From contig SFXD01000012.1 in assembly GCA_004559785.1 (NCBI GenBank), forward strand, positions 1-33,936: a DNA stretch of 33,936 nt. The letters are read 5' to 3'. Shown piece by piece: positions 7,430-17,200 of the stretch. Position 1 is the first letter of the stretch. Each line of letters opens with the position of its first letter. Under the pieces are notes generated by a model. That model searched no databases, was not told the origin of the DNA, and saw only the letters and a list, made by a program, of their open reading frames with translations. A program made the position numbers and the translations under genes. This DNA is from a bacterium. Its GTDB lineage: Bacteria > Bacteroidota > Bacteroidia > Bacteroidales > Bacteroidaceae.

Positions 7430-10400
7430 TTACTTGATGACTACCTTCTTGCCGTTGGTAATGACAATGCCTCGTGTGCCCTTGCCTGCTACGGTACCTC
7501 CCAGGGTATAGGCATGTCCGCCTGTGGTGTCGGGACGCAGTGTCACGTAGTCGATGGCATCCGGGTCAGCCTCGTCGTAGCCGCACATGCCCATGGCGTC
7601 GCCACGGTCGGCCTGCCACTGGAGGATGGGGTAGCCGTTGCCTGCCTTGCCGTCGTTGCACCATAGGCTCCAAGCGGAAACAGTCTGGCAGAGTTCCTCG
7701 CGGTTGTCGTCGCCGAGCAGCAGTACGTACTGTGTCTCGCTGCCCTGTCCTTCACCCACGATGCCCTTAGCTTCGCTGCCATTGGCGGCACCGCCTCCGT
7801 ACGAGTAGGTGATGGTGAGTGGTGCGGCAGTGGTGCCAACGAGGTCGCCGTGTGTAGCGGCGTCGCCCTCGATGCAGGCGTTGGCGTAGCAGTTGGATAT
7901 GCTTGCCTGCCCGAGTACCGTACCGGCGATGCCGCCCGCAGCCTCGTCTGCATTGATGTATCCGTTACAGTAGGTCTCGCTGACAGTGGTAGTGCCTTCG
8001 TAGGTGTCGGAGCCAAGTGCGCCTGCCAGTACGCCCGTTGCGCTTGCCTTGCTGCCTGCCAAGTTGACGTTGAGCAGTCCGAGGCGTGTGACATTACCGC
8101 ACAGGTTGGCGAAGAATCCGGCCTCGAAGCCTTCGAGTGCGGAAGCAGGGATGGTGAGGTTGCTGATGACATGTCCGTCACCGTCGAGGCTGACGTACTT
8201 GTCGCGTCCGCATTCCGTGCTGTTGCCGAAGTATGCGCTGTTGAGTGGGTACCATCCCTTGCCTTCGAGGTCGATGTCGTCGGTCAGCTTGAAGTAGGTG
8301 GTGGTGCCGTCCACGAGCAGGTCTTGCATGCCCTGCAGGTCGGCAGCGTTGGCAATGAGGTATGGGTTGTCCTCGGTGCCGCGTCCCTTAGTGTCGAGCA
8401 GTGTGGCTCGCATGGTTGCGTGGTCCATGTCGAACTCTATGAGGTAGCGTCCGGCAGGTGCTATGCGCCATGTGCGGTCGAGTCCCCTGACGAGGCTGTC
8501 GAGAGTCTCTCCGCTGCTGATGTTGAGGTACTGCTCGCTGCTTCCGTAGCGTGCCTCGGTCCAGCTGGAGCGTCCGGTGGTGCTGTAGTTCACCTGGTCG
8601 GTATTGCTACGGCAAGCCATGATGCCGAACGAGCAGAACGGGTTGGCGTTGTCGAGAACCATGTCGACGGTACCCACGTAGAGTCCGTTGCCCACGTGCT
8701 GCAGGGGCCAGTGCTCGTTGTTCTTCCAGCGGTCGATGGCACCGTTGCGGTTGGTCAGCGTACCCGTTACGTAAACCTGGTTGTCCCAGTTGTACTCATC
8801 CTTCTGGTTGAAGTCCACGGTCATGCCCTCGAGGTCGAGAGTGATGTCGTAGGTTCCGTTCAGAGCCTGGAAGTCGGAGCCTCCCTGCTGTACGCTGAAG
8901 GTGGTGTGTGCCGGGGTGATGAAGTTGGCGTTGGGCGTAGCGCACTTGAAGATTTCGTTGATGCGCCTGAAGTAGAGTCCTGCCCTCTGCTCGCTGTTAG
9001 CCCTGCGGCTGCGGTCCTGCAGCGTGACGGAGCCCGTCCACTTGCCGTCGGCATCCTGGTAGAGTGGGTAGAGTGTACACATGCGGCTGTAGTCCCAGGC
9101 CTCACCCTCGCTGTTGGCGTCGTAGAGGTCTCCCTGTACGTAGATGACTCCTCCGAATCGCTTGTCGGCCATCAGTTCGTCTATCTTCTGCCTTGCCTCG
9201 TCGTCGGTCATGGAACCCGTGTAGAGGACCTCGGAGATTTCTTCGAAGAGCGTGTACATGAAGTCCTTCTGGTCGCCTTCCTCAAGTCCGTCTATCATGT
9301 CGTTGGCATACTGGTAGATTTCTTCCAGTTTGTCGTATACCACCACGCTTGAGTCGATGAGGCTGAACTCGTCGTTGATCTTGGCTATCAGCTGCATCTT
9401 TCCTTCGATGTCGGCTGTGCCGGCCTGGCTGATGTACGACGAGATGTTGTCCACGTGTGCCTGGCTGAAGTGGTAGTCCTGCTCAGTGCGTTGCAGTTCG
9501 AGCATTTCGAGTCTCTCGCCGTACTGCTGCAGGATAGCGTCGGCAGCCTCCGTGCTGTTGCCCTGGTAGGTCAGCTTGAAGTCGGCCCAGATAGTAAGGT
9601 TCTTGTTCCTCCATGGGCTTTCGCCGTTGAGGATGCCGACGTTAAGCGTGCCGTCGGTGACGATGGCGTAAGCCTGCTGCTTGTAGCGTCCTCCGTTGAA
9701 TGCGAAGCTTGCGGTGTAGATGTTGTCGGGTATGAGTCCGAGTCCCATGTCGATGTCCTTGCTGCCTGTCTGCTCTCCGTTGTGAGGTGCGTTCTCGTCA
9801 CCGGTGCTGTCGTAGCGGCAGTTGACACCGTTGTGGGCGTCTGCGTAGTCGAGGATGTCCGAGTATACGCTCTTGACGGGAGTGTAGTAGCCGTTGAGGA
9901 AGAGCTTGGCTGGTATCACGTCGGTACCGTCGTAGAGTCCCTTGTTGGCCTCGCCCGGACGGTGGAACGCCATAGCTTCGAGCTGGTAGATACCGTTGCG
10001 TAGTCCCGTAATCTGCTGTTCCACGCGGAATGCCGTGTTGTATCCGGCAGCCACCGTGCATACGTCGGTGAATCCTCCGCTTGCCACCATGTTCCATCCG
10101 CTCTGCGAGTTGCTTGTGGTGACGTTCCATCCCTTCCACTCAGCCTCGGTGAATGCCGGGTTTGCCATGACGTAGGTGATGTCCATGCCTGGGGCGTCAG
10201 CCTCCTTGATGGCATCGGACAGCATCTGCTGTGCCCTGGTGATTTCCTCGGCCAGTGACTGTGCGTCGGCGAGACGGTACTCCTTGATGTAAAGGTAAGT
10301 GCCGTTGGGGTATTCGTCGGACGGCTCCACTTCCTCGCTGAGGTATGTCTCTATCTTGTCTGCTGCGTCGCCTATGAGGTTGTCGCTGTTGGCTTCCCAG

Positions 10401-13400
10401 AAGGCAAGCATCTTTTCGATCTCGGCATAGTATGCGAGGTATGCGTCTACGCTGAGCTTGATGAGGTTGGGGTAGCGGCTTGCCTTGTCGGCGGCGGCGA
10501 GTATCTCGTCGGGATCCGTCATGTCCTCGGCGGCGTTGATGGTTTCTAAGTATTCCTCTTTGAGGTTTTCCTGTCCCTCCAGGAGATCGAGGTCTTGGGC
10601 GTCGTCAGCCGTTTGCCTTGCTATGAGTGCGTAAGCCTCCTCGTCGTTGCCTACGTAGATGAGGCGCAGGCGGTCGATGGTGGACTGTACTGCCGTGGAA
10701 GCAATCTCGTTGGAGAATCCGATGCGCACGGTGTCGGACGTAACGGCGAAGTAGAGGTCGTTCCAGTACTTGCCCTTGCCCATGTATACCGATGCGGCAG
10801 CCGCCGTGGAAGGAGCGAATCGCTCGTTGGCGAGAATCTCCTCGCCGATGCCCTCGTTGAGCCTGTAGTCGCTGGCTCCTGAGGTAACGTCCCTCAGTCG
10901 GCGTGCGGCACGCAGTCCTCCTGTCTCGGCATATACATAGGTATTGCGCATGATGTCCTCTTCCAGTTCTCCGGTCTCGTAGATGGGCGATGTCCATTCT
11001 GCCGAACGGCTGAATCCCTGAACCCTGAGGCGGTAAACGCCTGGCTGCAGGCCTGCGATGTCCTGGTATGTGTCGAATGTATTGCCTGAGAATACGGCGA
11101 TTCCGTTGCTTACGCTTGGTGCCGTTCCGTTCCATGCGAAGGCGTCGACGTTGAAGTCGGGGTTCTTGATAACCTTCACGAAGCCGTCGAAGTCCGCGTC
11201 CTCCTGTCCGCAGACGGTGCAGAATCCATCCTGGAAGCTGTGGTCGGGTATGACGGACTCGTTGTTGTTGGAGTATGTCACGGACGTTGGGTCTACCGTT
11301 CCGTCGCACAGCATCTTACCCATGGGATATACGCGTGCGTGTCCGTTGGCGAAGGGTACGGGCTGGTCGTCGGGGGTCTCTTCGTTGTCGATGTTCTGGA
11401 ACCAGGAGATGGCCGACTGGTCGCCGTTGAGCTTGTAGCAGAGCGAGCCGTCGCCGATGTTCTCGTAGTCGATGATGATGCCCTGCTCGCCGAACGTGCT
11501 GAAGAGGTTCGTCAGCACTCCGCTGCCGTGGCGTACGAGGTACATGTCGGGTCGGTCGTTGCCGCTGACCTCGCTGCATGTCCAGCAGTTGCTGACAACG
11601 GGCGAATTGCTGCCTGCCCATCCTGCGATGGCGGCGCACTCGCCTGAGCCTTGTATGGCACCCGTGGAGAAGCAGTTCTCGATGATGACCTTAGCCTTGC
11701 TTCCGGAGTTGGCTCCGAAGATACCGGCAGCCTGCTTGCCTCCTGCAATCACGTTACCCATGTTGCCGAGGTTGCGCATGGTGACGGTACCGCCTTGGGG
11801 CGCACCTCCTACTAGTGCAACGCATTCGCCAGAAGTGGCTATCGAGCATGTCTCGTCAAGCAGCAGGTTCTCGATGACGGCACCGTTGCCTATAATACCG
11901 AATAAGCCTGTGTAGTTGTTTCCCGTGTTGATGATGAGGTTGCTGATGCGGTGTCCCTGTCCGTCGAAGTGTCCGCAGTACGGAGCCGTCGATGAGCCGA
12001 TGGGCTCGAAGAGGTCGGTGTATATGTCCATGTCTATGTCCTCGGTGAGCTGTGCGTTCCACGTATTGCCTCCGTACTCGTTGACCATGCGCGAGAACCA
12101 GTATACCTGCGAGGCATCGCCAATCTGGTATACTCCGTCCACCTGCGGAGCGTAGTCAGCCTGCGGGGCACCACAGTTGGAGCAGAAACCGTCCTGATAG
12201 TCGTGTGGCGGAATCTCCGTCTCCTTCTTGTTGGAGTATGTCACGCTGCCCACGGGTATACCGTCGCATCCAACCTCACCGTTGGCGTATACCGTACCGC
12301 CTTCCACGGCGAAAGGCATGGGGTAGCTGTCTGTACCTATTCTCTGGTACCATGCCATTTCCGACTGGTCTCCGTTCAGCTGGTAGCAGAGTTCTCCGCC
12401 TGCCAGTGGGTTGTCGGTGAGCCATTCTGCCTCCACGCCCTGTCCGCACTCTTCCGTTTCGCTCAGGTCATAGCAGTTGGTCAGTGTCATCGTGCCCGGT
12501 TCGTAGCGCACGAGGTTGCAGAAGTAGGAGAACTTGCCTCCCGAATTGTCCATGCCGTAGATGTAGCCTGTGTTCACGCAGTTGGTAAGCGAGCTGCCTC
12601 CCTTGTTCAGCCACGAGCAGAACGCTGTTGCGGGGTTGGCGGAGACATCGCCTGCATTGAGGCAGTTTACCAGTTTGATTGCGGGGTATGCGCTCTGTCC
12701 GGCACCGATGAATCCGGCACCTGAGCCCGTGGCTGCCACGGTAGCCTTGTTGACGCAGTTCTCTATGAGCAGCGGTGTGCCGGCATCAGTCTGCACGGCT
12801 CCTATGATGGCACCTACCTGTCCTGCACCTGATATCTCGCAGGTGCTGTCGATGACGAGGTTGCGTATAACTGTACCGCCGCGTACGAAGCCGAAAAATC
12901 CCAGTCCGTTGGTGGACGAAATCAGCAGCATGTTCTTGATGCTGTGTCCCTGTCCGTCGAACTCGCCGTTGAACTTATAGGTGGTGTTGAGTCCGATGGG
13001 AGTATGCGCGTTCTCTACGCCTTCGTAGTCAATGTCGGCTGTCAGCTTGCCCTTGATGGTAGTGAGGTGAGCCTCGTTCACCAGGGCGGCGAACCACTCT
13101 ACGTCCTTGGCGTTGGCAAGGGGGTAGAATCCGTTCTCGTCCACGGCGATATGGTCGGGCAACAGGTTGTTGCACACGCTGCATCGTCCGTCCACGTCCA
13201 CGTGCTGTGGAACGGAGGTCTCCTCGACGTTGGAATACGTCATCTCTCCGTCAATCAGTGTGCCGTCGCAGCGTACGTTGCCGTTGCCGTATACCTGCTT
13301 GTGCGTGTCAAAGGGAACAGGATACTTGTCCTCGCCCAGTGTCTGGTAGAAGACTGTGGAGCCTGCACCCTTGTTGAGCAGGTAGCATATCTCGCCCGAC

Positions 13401-14161
13401 TCGAGCGAAGACACGTTGATGTACGATGCGCCTGTTAAGGGGTTTGCGGGATCCATGTTCTGCTGGTAGCTGTAGCAGTTCTTGGCTGAGATGGAGCCCG
13501 TCGGGTTGGCGAACGACATGGTGTTGGGCAACTCGCATTGCATGATGGAGATGCAGTTGTTGAACGTCGTGGCCGCACTGCTGCCAATCCATCCGATGAA
13601 GCCGTGGTTGTAGGCATCTGTCCCCGTCACCTGGTATGCTGAGACGCAGTTGGTGAAGGTGGTGGGGTACTTGGTGTAGCCTATGAAGGCCGCGTTGGAG
13701 GCATTGTTGCCGCAGTTGGAATTGATGGAAGTCAGCACGATGGTGTTCTCGAACGTGCTGGCCCCTGACGTCGTACCCACCAGGGCGGCGCAGTTCTTGT
13801 AGGTAGCGTTGATGCTGCCATCCACGATGATGTTCCTGACGGTACCGGCAAAGTTCACGAACATTGCTGTCTGCTCGCCTGCGAAATCGTAGTCGAGTGT
13901 CAGGGTGTGGCCTCCGCCGTCGAATGTGCCCGTGTAGGCCGTGGCGGTAGTCAGGCGGAAGTTGACATCCTTGATGTCAGCGGTCAGGATGACGTTGCTC
14001 TTCTCGTAGCCGGCGGTCTTGGTCCAAGCCTGTAGCTCTTCCTTGCTGCCGATGAGGTAAGCACCGTCCTCGTTGGTCGTCAGCCCTGCCTGTGCGCTGA
14101 CTGTCGTCCCTGTTAGCCATCCTATGGCAAGCAGGAACCCGTAGAGTAACTTGCTCTTCAT
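7430..14161 (-). CDS. Giant multi-domain secreted surface protein with GLUG-type repeats
   Basis: The 2243-residue protein has a signal peptide (MKSKLLYGFLLAIGWLTG, cleavage near TVSA/QA). Residues 25-1000 hold three similar modules of about 320-335 residues, each starting with a line like GVYQIGDASQVYWFSRMVNE, then FDGQGHxI and NC-rich beta-helix turns of GLUG type, and ending in a DGxCxxC motif (near residues 325, 660 and 981). Beta-sandwich-like parts begin with NPDF (about 999) and NPAF (about 1332), separated by helical linkers. Another GLUG region starts near 1929. The tail GIVITNGKKVVIK resembles the C-terminal sorting tails of Prevotella secreted proteins, so surface export is likely, perhaps by type IX secretion. 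The ATG is preceded by an A-tract. It follows the GH115 gene after 108 bp and is probably co-transcribed. It may bind glycan or act as an adhesin; its exact function is unknown. Confidence 0.88.
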   Translation of the reverse strand: MKSKLLYGFLLAIGWLTGTTVSAQAGLTTNEDGAYLIGSKEELQAWTKTAGYEKSNVILTADIKDVNFRLTTATAYTGTFDGGGHTLTLDYDFAGEQTAMFVNFAGTVRNIIVDGSINATYKNCAALVGTTSGASTFENTIVLTSINSNCGNNASNAAFIGYTKYPTTFTNCVSAYQVTGTDAYNHGFIGWIGSSAATTFNNCISIMQCELPNTMSFANPTGSISAKNCYSYQQNMDPANPLTGASYINVSSLESGEICYLLNKGAGSTVFYQTLGEDKYPVPFDTHKQVYGNGNVRCDGTLIDGEMTYSNVEETSVPQHVDVDGRCSVCNNLLPDHIAVDENGFYPLANAKDVEWFAALVNEAHLTTIKGKLTADIDYEGVENAHTPIGLNTTYKFNGEFDGQGHSIKNMLLISSTNGLGFFGFVRGGTVIRNLVIDSTCEISGAGQVGAIIGAVQTDAGTPLLIENCVNKATVAATGSGAGFIGAGQSAYPAIKLVNCLNAGDVSANPATAFCSWLNKGGSSLTNCVNTGYIYGMDNSGGKFSYFCNLVRYEPGTMTLTNCYDLSETEECGQGVEAEWLTDNPLAGGELCYQLNGDQSEMAWYQRIGTDSYPMPFAVEGGTVYANGEVGCDGIPVGSVTYSNKKETEIPPHDYQDGFCSNCGAPQADYAPQVDGVYQIGDASQVYWFSRMVNEYGGNTWNAQLTEDIDMDIYTDLFEPIGSSTAPYCGHFDGQGHRISNLIINTGNNYTGLFGIIGNGAVIENLLLDETCSIATSGECVALVGGAPQGGTVTMRNLGNMGNVIAGGKQAAGIFGANSGSKAKVIIENCFSTGAIQGSGECAAIAGWAGSNSPVVSNCWTCSEVSGNDRPDMYLVRHGSGVLTNLFSTFGEQGIIIDYENIGDGSLCYKLNGDQSAISWFQNIDNEETPDDQPVPFANGHARVYPMGKMLCDGTVDPTSVTYSNNNESVIPDHSFQDGFCTVCGQEDADFDGFVKVIKNPDFNVDAFAWNGTAPSVSNGIAVFSGNTFDTYQDIAGLQPGVYRLRVQGFSRSAEWTSPIYETGELEEDIMRNTYVYAETGGLRAARRLRDVTSGASDYRLNEGIGEEILANERFAPSTAAAASVYMGKGKYWNDLYFAVTSDTVRIGFSNEIASTAVQSTIDRLRLIYVGNDEEAYALIARQTADDAQDLDLLEGQENLKEEYLETINAAEDMTDPDEILAAADKASRYPNLIKLSVDAYLAYYAEIEKMLAFWEANSDNLIGDAADKIETYLSEEVEPSDEYPNGTYLYIKEYRLADAQSLAEEITRAQQMLSDAIKEADAPGMDITYVMANPAFTEAEWKGWNVTTSNSQSGWNMVASGGFTDVCTVAAGYNTAFRVEQQITGLRNGIYQLEAMAFHRPGEANKGLYDGTDVIPAKLFLNGYYTPVKSVYSDILDYADAHNGVNCRYDSTGDENAPHNGEQTGSKDIDMGLGLIPDNIYTASFAFNGGRYKQQAYAIVTDGTLNVGILNGESPWRNKNLTIWADFKLTYQGNSTEAADAILQQYGERLEMLELQRTEQDYHFSQAHVDNISSYISQAGTADIEGKMQLIAKINDEFSLIDSSVVVYDKLEEIYQYANDMIDGLEEGDQKDFMYTLFEEISEVLYTGSMTDDEARQKIDELMADKRFGGVIYVQGDLYDANSEGEAWDYSRMCTLYPLYQDADGKWTGSVTLQDRSRRANSEQRAGLYFRRINEIFKCATPNANFITPAHTTFSVQQGGSDFQALNGTYDITLDLEGMTVDFNQKDEYNWDNQVYVTGTLTNRNGAIDRWKNNEHWPLQHVGNGLYVGTVDMVLDNANPFCSFGIMACRSNTDQVNYSTTGRSSWTEARYGSSEQYLNISSGETLDSLVRGLDRTWRIAPAGRYLIEFDMDHATMRATLLDTKGRGTEDNPYLIANAADLQGMQDLLVDGTTTYFKLTDDIDLEGKGWYPLNSAYFGNSTECGRDKYVSLDGDGHVISNLTIPASALEGFEAGFFANLCGNVTRLGLLNVNLAGSKASATGVLAGALGSDTYEGTTTVSETYCNGYINADEAAGGIAGTVLGQASISNCYANACIEGDAATHGDLVGTTAAPLTITYSYGGGAANGSEAKGIVGEGQGSETQYVLLLGDDNREELCQTVSAWSLWCNDGKAGNGYPILQWQADRGDAMGMCGYDEADPDAIDYVTLRPDTTGGHAYTLGGTVAGKGTRGIVITNGKKVVIK

Positions 14162-14269
14162 TTTTTTTGTTTGTTTGGGTTAATGAATAAATAAATTAAT
14201 TGTTACTTTTTTCTCTCTTGTCTTGTCCTCGTGCCGTACGGCGTTGCCCGGTGGCGGGGGGGGTGGGGA

Positions 14270-17200
14270 TTACATCCTGACGTATTTCTTGCCGCCGTGG
14301 ATGTATACTCCCTTGCTAAGTCCGCTCGTGCCCGAGGGCAGCCTTCGTCCTGCCAGGTCGTATGTGGGCGTGGTGGCACGGTAGCCGCTGCCCTGCTCTA
14401 TGGGATGGGGCAATCCCGTGGGGTCGTCGCCGGGGTTGACTTCCTCGATGCGGAAATTGTCCACCCTGAACTTTCCCGTGCGGTCTGTTCCCACGGCGGC
14501 AGTGCCATCGCCTTTGATGCTGCCCGACCTGATGCCCAGCGTGAGGTCTTCTCCTTCCTCCACCGTGACCAGTACGCTCACCTCGCGCATGTATGCGGCA
14601 TCCTCCATGACCCCCGTGTACGAGGCAAAGGTGCTGTGCTCGCCCTCGGTGAGGCAGTTGGCGTAGGTGCCCGGCGCACCGAAGTACTGCACCTCGCCGT
14701 TGGCAAACAGGCGGCCCTGCCCCTCACGTCCCTTCTCGCTCCATAGCAGGCAGCTGACGCGGTATGTGGCTCCGGCACGCAGTCGGCTATGAGGTATGGT
14801 CTGGAAGAGGGTGAAGTCGGTGGGCATCGGGGTGTAGCCCGACGGGGTGAAGGCACAGTAGTTGGTGCCGTGCATGCCCTTGCCTCCTCCGTACAGGCCG
14901 GAGGTAGACATGCCGTACTTGCCCGTATAAGACAGCTGCCAGCCGTACGGCACCTTGCCCAGGACGTTCTTGCCCTCGGCAGGCACGCCTTCGTCCTTGT
15001 ACTCGAAGTCGGGATTGACCAGCAGCTCGTTGGTCAGCGAGTCGGCGTCCGACGTGTCGATGTCTCCCAGCCGTCGCAGGGTGAACTTGTCCACCTTGAA
15101 CCAACCCGTATCGTCCGTCTGCGCACCCGCGTTGCTGATACACCCCGTCCTGATGCCCACCCTGAGGTCCTCGCCCTCGCGTACGGGCACCACGACCCGC
15201 ATGGGGTGCATGATGGTGTGCGTCTCGTATCCGGCCTTGTACCCGGCATAGGTGCTGAACTCGTCGTCGCGGAGTATTTCCGTGTAGTCGCCCTTGTGCG
15301 AATAGTACTGCACGCGGTCGTTGGCAAACAGGCGGCACGAGCCTCTGCGTCCGCTCTGGTTCCACAGCAGGCACCCCACCTCGTACACGCCGGGGGTGAG
15401 CTTCTCGGCAGGTATCACCTGGTACAGCTCGAACTCCTCGGGCATGGGCGTTGACTTTATCCAGCACAGGTTGCCGTCGTCTTCCCTGATGGAGGCATCC
15501 TTGCTTATGCCGTATGAATTGCCCTTCAGCGTCCCGTTGGCTGTCCATCCGTACGGAATGCCTCTCTGTATGGCTCCGGAGGTGTTGCGCAATACTCTGT
15601 TCCCGCTCTTGTAGAGTTCGAAGTCGGGGTTCACCATCAGCTGCTCTGCCAGGTTCTCCTCGTCTGGGGTGTCCGTCCTGCGGTAGGTAACCTGGCTGAT
15701 TACTATGGCGGGGTTCATGGCATAGATGCGCATCTGATAATCCTTCCCTGTCGTAGCGGTATAGCTGAAGCGGGCTTCGGCATAGCCGTGCATGACGTTG
15801 TCGTTCCAGATGTTGGTCTCTGCGTTGCACTTGATGCTTGCCGTGGTCACCGTGCCGCTGGACATGCCCATGCCCACCACGAGGTCGTTGGCCGTGGTGA
15901 TGGGGAACGTGGGCAGGCAGCGCACCACAATCTGGTACTTGCCCTTTTCCAGTGGGAGCGTGTACTCCAGGTATGGTCCCTTGGCACGTGCCGTGGTGGC
16001 ATTGTACGTAGTGTAGTCTATGGGCCACACGGTAACGCTGGCACGTCCCACGCCAAGGTTCTGTATCGTGGTCCACTCGCCCCGGCACGACGTATAGTCG
16101 GTGGCCTCCACGACGTTGGTGTCGGATGCGGGCAGGTTGCCCCTTGTGTCGCTCACTTCCTCGGCGAGGGCGGCGTGCACGGGGCCGAACTGGCTGGTGC
16201 TGCCTCCGTTGGGGGTCATGCTCATGATGTACTTCCATTTCCCCGACGCAATGTCGTTGTTGTATCTGTCGGTAAGGCTCACGATGTCGTCGTATCCGTA
16301 CCTTGAGAGCGAGGCGTAAGCCAGGCTGTTCTGCCTGTCTCCCATGGCGGCGTACCAGTAGCTGAGCTTTGCGCCCAGCAGCTTGTAGTTCATGTCTGCC
16401 GTTGCCACGATGGGGTATGTGACCAGTTCGAAGTATGCGTCCTTCAGCCTGTCGGGTATGCTCCCCTCCAGGGCGTAGATGCGGCCGGTCAGTTGCTGGT
16501 AGTCCTTGATGCGCTGCACCATCCCCTCTATGGTGAACGTCACCTCCCTGATGGTCTCGGGCTTGCTCTGTGCCGCAAGGCGGTAGTGCTCAAGCCTGAT
16601 TTCGGCCAGTTCGTCGGCGAGTTCTTCCCCGAAGGTCTTTGCCGACCACCACCGGCTGAACTGCCATGCGCGTTCCGGAGTCCATTCCTCTACGTCCCAT
16701 GCCAGTTCCATGCAGAACTCGAACTCCGCCTCCGCCGGCTTGATGTCCCCCACGTTTATCATCCAGAACTTCTGCATCCCGTTCTCGTACGCCTTCGACA
16801 GCTCGTAGCTGACGAGCGATGGCGATATGGTGCTGAGCCAGATGTACGAGCAGGGGTTGCCGAGGTACGAGAGGTGGTAGTAGATGCCGTTGCCTCCGCT
16901 GCGCTTCTGCTCCGCCGCGTTGGGCAGCTGGCGGATGTATGCGTAGTTGTCGTCCACCCAGCAGAGTGTGACGTCCTTTGGTATCTCCAGCCCTGCATTG
17001 TACAGGGTGAGTGCCTCCTTGTAGGGTATGTATATCTGCGGTATCGCCGTGGGGTCGCCTCCCAGCGAGTCGGTGATTATCTTGCGTTGGCAGGCTATGA
17101 TGTCCCTTAGTCCCTGCAGCTGTGCGTCCTGTCCCTCGTAGCCCAGCAAGGCCACGTCGTGGCATCCCCTCATGCCTATGTCGTATATAGCCTCGTAGCC

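Noticed and set aside
7850..9352. 500-codon open frame on the plus strand inside the giant surface gene
   Set aside because: It is antisense to a well-supported gene; its composition (Val/Ala/Ser-rich without domains) is a by-product of codon bias. Similar antisense frames inside GH115 and speA were rejected for the same reason.
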